From JADZAI01 sp964390465 (lineage in GTDB: Bacteria; Pseudomonadota; Alphaproteobacteria; Micropepsales; Micropepsaceae): a stretch of 64,000 nucleotides of DNA. The DNA lies in NCBI GenBank assembly GCA_964390465.1, contig CAYMIJ010000013.1, forward strand, positions 1-64,000, given 5' to 3'. The translations under genes and the position numbers were made by a program. The notes below the pieces were generated by a model. That model had not been told where the DNA came from. It made no database searches and was given only the letters and a program-made list of their open reading frames with translations. Shown here piece after piece: positions 60,894 through 64,000 of this stretch. The stretch's first letter is position 1. Each line of letters opens with the position of its first letter.

Positions 60894-62054
60894 TTAGCGC
60901 GCCAGCCTTGCCAACGCAGCGTCGACCGTCGATTGCAGCTTGCAGAAAGCGAAGCGCACGAAATACTGCGGCGCGTTCTCACCATAGAACACCGACATGG
61001 GAATCGAGGTGACGCCGGTTTCCACCGTCAGGCGCTTGGCGAATGCGATGTCGTCCTCGTTCACACCAAGCCCGCGAAAATCGGCGGCGACGAAATAGGT
61101 GCCCTCGCACGGCATGGTGCGGAAGCCTGCCTTCTGCAGCCCTGCGACCAGCGCGTCGCGGCGGCGCTCAAACTCTTTCGGCAGGGCGAGATACCAGTCC
61201 TGCTCGTGGTTCAGCCCATGCGCCACCCCGATCTGCAAAGCGGGCGAGGTGGTGAAGGTGACGAACTGATGCGCCTTTGAGACTACGTTCACCAGTGCTG
61301 CCGGGCCCATGATCCAGCCGATCTTCCAGCCGGTCAGCGAGAAGATCTTGCCTGCTGAGCCAACCCGCAGCGTGCGCTCCCACATGCCGGGCAGCGAGAT
61401 CAGCGGAATGTGCTGGCGGCCATCGAAGGTGAGATGCTCATAAACCTCGTCGGCCACCATATAGAGATTATTGTCGCGCACGATGGCGGCGAGGCCTTCA
61501 AGTTCAGCGCGGGTAAAGACACGCCCCGAAGGATTGTGCGGGGTGTTGATGAGGATCAGCTTGGTGCGTTTCGTCACCGCCGCCGCGATGGCATCCAGCG
61601 GCAGGCTCCAGTCGCGCTCGTCCAGCTTCACGCCGATGGCCCTGGCGCCCATCGCCGCGATGATCGGGCGATAGCAGTCATAGGCCGGGTCGATCAGGAT
61701 CGCCTCATCGCCGGGGCTGAGCAGCGCCATCAGGCAATCGGTCAGCGCCTCGGTCGCGCCTGATGTCACCACGATTTCCGTGTCCGGGTGGAAGGTCAGG
61801 TCATAATGCCGCTTCGCGTGGGCCGCGAGCGCCTGGCGCAGCACCGGCATGCCGGTCATCGGGGCATACTGGTTCGGCCCTTCGGCCAGCGTCTTTGCCG
61901 CTGCGGCCCTGATGCTGGCCGGGCCGTCTTCATCTGGAAAACCCTGCCCCAGATTGACGGCCTTATGTTCCAGCGCCAGCGCCGACATGACCGTGAAAAT
62001 GGTTGTGCCAAGCGCGGCAAAGGTGGGGTTCGAGCCGGGAAGGGGAAGGGTCAT
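60894..62054 (-). CDS. Pyridoxal-phosphate-dependent aminotransferase, class I/II
   Basis: A 386-residue fold-type I aminotransferase. The conserved N-terminal NLGQGFPDEDGP, NQYAPMTGMPVLRQAL, the TSGATEALTDCLMALL region, LINTPHNPSGRVFTR and the PLP lysine K236 in VGSAGKIFSLTGWKIGW are all visible. The best match in overall pattern is the methionine/kynurenine aminotransferase-like group (YbdL, KAT), but the amino donor cannot be fixed from sequence. It is divergent from glnB, with the sigma-54-like site in between. Confidence 0.92.
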   Translation of the reverse strand: MTLPLPGSNPTFAALGTTIFTVMSALALEHKAVNLGQGFPDEDGPASIRAAAAKTLAEGPNQYAPMTGMPVLRQALAAHAKRHYDLTFHPDTEIVVTSGATEALTDCLMALLSPGDEAILIDPAYDCYRPIIAAMGARAIGVKLDERDWSLPLDAIAAAVTKRTKLILINTPHNPSGRVFTRAELEGLAAIVRDNNLYMVADEVYEHLTFDGRQHIPLISLPGMWERTLRVGSAGKIFSLTGWKIGWIMGPAALVNVVSKAHQFVTFTTSPALQIGVAHGLNHEQDWYLALPKEFERRRDALVAGLQKAGFRTMPCEGTYFVAADFRGLGVNEDDIAFAKRLTVETGVTSIPMSVFYGENAPQYFVRFAFCKLQSTVDAALARLAR

Positions 62055-62174
62055 CTGCCTAATCCTTGTGCATGTGCCCGAATTACAGGCTTTTTTGTGC
62101 GGCGCAGTCAGGCCAGGTTACAGTACGTCATCTACAACACATTGATATTACAAGACAATATGCTTCTTTCCAAA

Positions 62175-62191
62175 CTGGCACGGCATGTGCT
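62175..62191 (+). promoter_or_regulatory. Sigma-54-type promoter upstream of glnB-glnA
   Basis: CTGGCACG-GCAT-GTGCT has the invariant GG (62177-62178) and GC (62189-62190) at the required 10-base spacing and matches the sigma-54 consensus YTGGCACG-N4-TTGC with one mismatch. Transcription would start near 62202, leaving a leader of about 24 bases before glnB. This implies nitrogen control through NtrC; I could not fix an NtrC site. Confidence 0.75.
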
Positions 62192-62225
62192 TAACACTTT
62201 GGAAAGAACTTGTGGCGGCCCCATG

Positions 62226-62564
62226 ATGAAGAAGATCGAAGCGATCATCAAACCCTTCAAGCTGGATGAAGTGAAGGAAGCCCTGCACGAGATCGGGCTT
62301 CAGGGCATCACCGTGACCGAGGCCAAGGGTTTTGGCCGCCAGAAGGGTCATACCGAGCTTTATCGCGGGGCGGAATATGTCGTGGACTTTCTGCCCAAGG
62401 TGAAGATCGAGCTGGTCCTGAAGGACGACATGGTGGATCGCGCGGTCGAGGCGATCCAGAAAGCCGCCCGCACGGGACGCATCGGCGACGGCAAGATTTT
62501 CATCATGACTGTCGAGGACGCGATCCGCATCCGCACCGGTGAAACCGGTCTCGACGCCATTTGA
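62226..62564 (+). CDS. glnB: Nitrogen regulatory protein P-II
   Basis: A 112-residue PII signal protein, the canonical length. It opens MKKIEAIIKPFKLDEVKEAL and has the T-loop KGFGRQKGHTELYRGAEYVVDFLPKVK region with Y51, the uridylylation site, and the C-terminal signature GKIFIMTVEDAIRIRTGETG. ATG 62226 gives the usual start; the ATG three bases earlier is equally possible. It leads the glnB-glnA operon, the arrangement that marks GlnB rather than GlnK (which pairs with amtB). Confidence 0.97.
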   Translation: MKKIEAIIKPFKLDEVKEALHEIGLQGITVTEAKGFGRQKGHTELYRGAEYVVDFLPKVKIELVLKDDMVDRAVEAIQKAARTGRIGDGKIFIMTVEDAIRIRTGETGLDAI

Positions 62565-62608
62565 TCTCACAATAACCAGTTCCACCGTTTCGAGGAGAGC
62601 GAAGAAGA

Positions 62609-64000
62609 ATGAGCACGCCTGACCAGATCCAGAAAATGATCAAGGAGAAGGAGGTCAAGTTTGTTGACCTGCGTTTCACCGACCCGCGCGGCAAGTGGCA
62701 GCATGTCACGTTTGACCTGTCGCTGGTCGATGACGAGTTCCTGACCGAAGGCACAATGTTCGACGGCTCGTCGATCGCCGGCTGGAAGGCGATCAATGAA
62801 TCCGACATGCTGCTGAAGCCCGATCTGACGACGGCACATCTTGATCCGTTCTTCGCGCAGACCACGCTGACGCTGGTGGCCGATGTGTGCGAACCCGCAA
62901 CGGGCGAGCCTTACAATCGCTGCCCGCGCTCCATCGCCAAGGCGGCGGAAGTTTACATGAAGTCGCTGGGCGTTGGCGACACGGCCTATTTCGGGCCGGA
63001 AGCCGAATTCTTCATTTTTGACGATGTGCGCTTCGGTCAGGGCATGAACGAGGGTTATTATTTCCTCGATTCATCGGAAAGCCCGCAGAACACCGGCAAG
63101 AAATACGAGAATGGCAATATGGGCCATCGCCCCGGCGTGAAGGGCGGTTATTTCCCCGTGCCGCCGATCGACAGCTGCCAGGACATCCGCAGCGAAATGC
63201 TGGCCGTGATGGGCGAATTGGGCATCGAGCCGGAAAAGCATCACCACGAAGTTGCCCCTGCACAGCACGAACTTGGCTTCAAGTTCAACACGCTGGTGAA
63301 GTGCGGCGACAACATGCAGATCTATAAGTACGTCATCCACCAGGTGGCGGCGGCCTATGGCAAGTCGGCGACCTTCATGCCCAAGCCCATCAAGGGCGAT
63401 AATGGCTCGGGCATGCATGTCCACCAGTCGATCTGGAAAGACGGCAANNNNNNNNNNCGCCGGTTCAGGCTATGCCGATCTGTCGGAAACCTGCCTGCAT
63501 TACATCGGCGGCATCATCAAGAACGCCAAGGCGCTCAACGCCTTCACCAACCCGCTGACCAATTCCTACAAGCGTCTGATCCCCGGCTTTGAAGCGCCGG
63601 TGATGCTGGCCTATTCGGCGCGCAACCGTTCGGCTTCGGTGCGTATTCCGTTCTCGTCCTCGCCCAAGGGCAAGCGCATCGAAGTGCGTTTCCCCGATCC
63701 GGGCGCGAACCCGTATCTGGCCTATGCCGCGCTGCTGATGGCTGGCCTCGACGGCATCGAGAACAAGATCAATCCGGGCGGCCCGGCCGACAAGGATCTC
63801 TATGATCTGCCCGCCGAGGAAGCCAAAGACTTCCCGCAGGTCTGCGGCAGCCTGCGTGAGGCGCTGGAAAGCCTCGATAAGAACCGCGCCTTCCTGAAGA
63901 AGGGCGGCGTCTTCACCGACGACTTCATCGACAGCTGGATCGAGCTGAAGATGCAGGAAGTGTACGCCTTCGAGCACACCCCGCATCCGATCGAGTTCCA
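62609..64000 (+). CDS. glnA: Glutamine synthetase type I, broken by an assembly gap and truncated at the window end
   Basis: The enzyme joins ammonia and glutamate to form glutamine. It opens TPDQIQKMIKEKEVKFVDLRFTDPRGKWQHVT, with FDGSSIAGWKAINESDM, FGPEAEFFIFDD, HHEVAPAQHELGFKF and KPIKGDNGSGMHVHQS as metal and substrate motifs. Ten Ns occur at 63448-63457, and the frame changes across them. Beyond the gap the protein continues in the shifted frame with AGSGYADLSETCLHYIGG, TNSYKRLIPGFEAP and RIPFSSSPKGKRIEVRFPDPGANPYL. Both sides are intact, so the disruption is an assembly artefact. Only the last few codons (after HPIEF) are missing. It follows glnB by 44 bases. Confidence 0.95.
63448..63457. 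other. Assembly gap of 10 Ns within glnA
   Basis: Ten consecutive Ns. In-frame continuation requires a missing length divisible by three; the family pattern WKDG-K-P-L-F-AG implies nine bases. The placeholder of ten therefore adds one base and breaks the frame. Confidence 0.95.

Noticed and set aside
61788..62225. Extension of glnB opposite the aminotransferase gene
   Set aside because: PII proteins are 112 residues and begin at ATG 62226; the extension crosses the sigma-54 promoter.
62609..63592. glnA as a true frameshifted pseudogene
   Set aside because: The only disruption is the 10-N gap; sequence on both sides is conserved and the expected missing length is a multiple of three.

Overview
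The window is 64 kb of GC-rich, densely packed bacterial chromosome with short intergenic gaps and many ATGA or GTGA stop/start overlaps. Gene content and order point to an alphaproteobacterium. Supporting signs are a delta-prime clamp-loader subunit with no zinc-binding cysteines, an M23 peptidase/bactofilin pair, a DUF455-bcp-YhdP-tyrS/anmK block, a glnB-glnA operon behind a sigma-54-type promoter, and a TonB-dependent receptor with its own ExbB-ExbD-TonB set. MurE carries the DNPR motif, so the peptidoglycan is meso-diaminopimelate type. I cannot assign an order or genus from the sequence alone.

Layout. 0-2.5 kb: the 3' end of rpoD, a DUF4160/DUF2442 pair, a GH29 alpha-L-fucosidase and tRNA-Ser(UGA). 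2.5-10.3 kb: an MmgE/PrpD protein, rlpA, a D-Ala-D-Ala carboxypeptidase, tmk, holB, a luciferase-like monooxygenase on the opposite strand, tatD and an MBL-fold hydrolase. 10.3-13 kb: exbB-exbD-tonB ending in a clear terminator. 13-16.7 kb: two PotB/PotC-type permeases and guaA. 16.8-19.4 kb: an ECF sigma factor with a four-helix membrane partner, and an LtrA-family protein.

19.6-32.4 kb is the division and cell wall (dcw) cluster: mraZ-rsmH-ftsL-ftsI-murE-murF-mraY-murD-ftsW-murG-murC. It is preceded by a four-copy MraZ-type operator lying on a candidate promoter. The cluster stops after murC. The murB, ddl, ftsQ, ftsA and ftsZ genes that often follow are absent, and an acyl-CoA carboxylase beta subunit gene comes next. 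34-44 kb holds a small membrane protein, a decayed VapC toxin remnant, the ycjX-ycjF pair, a MOSC protein, prfB with its programmed +1 frameshift, an FAD/NAD(P)-binding protein, a bactofilin, an M23 peptidase, a DUF455 ferritin-like protein and a Bcp peroxiredoxin.

44-53.5 kb: a YhdP/AsmA-like giant, tyrS, anmK, ppx/gppA, rlmE and guaB. 53.5-57 kb: a TonB-dependent receptor whose C-terminus is fused to a complete OmpA-like peptidoglycan-binding domain, the most unusual protein in the window. 57-64 kb: an RsmB-type methyltransferase, an orphan Flp pilin, a PotA-type ATPase and PotD-type binding protein, an aminotransferase, glnB and glnA. The glnA reading frame is broken only by a 10-N assembly gap, and the gene runs off the end.

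Functional threads. Envelope growth dominates (dcw genes, RlpA, carboxypeptidase, M23, bactofilin, YhdP, AnmK). A TonB energiser at 10-13 kb can power the receptor at 53-57 kb. The permeases at 13 kb and the ATPase plus binding protein at 58 kb may form one polyamine-type importer split over 44 kb. There are no IS elements, prophage, CRISPR arrays or rRNA genes.
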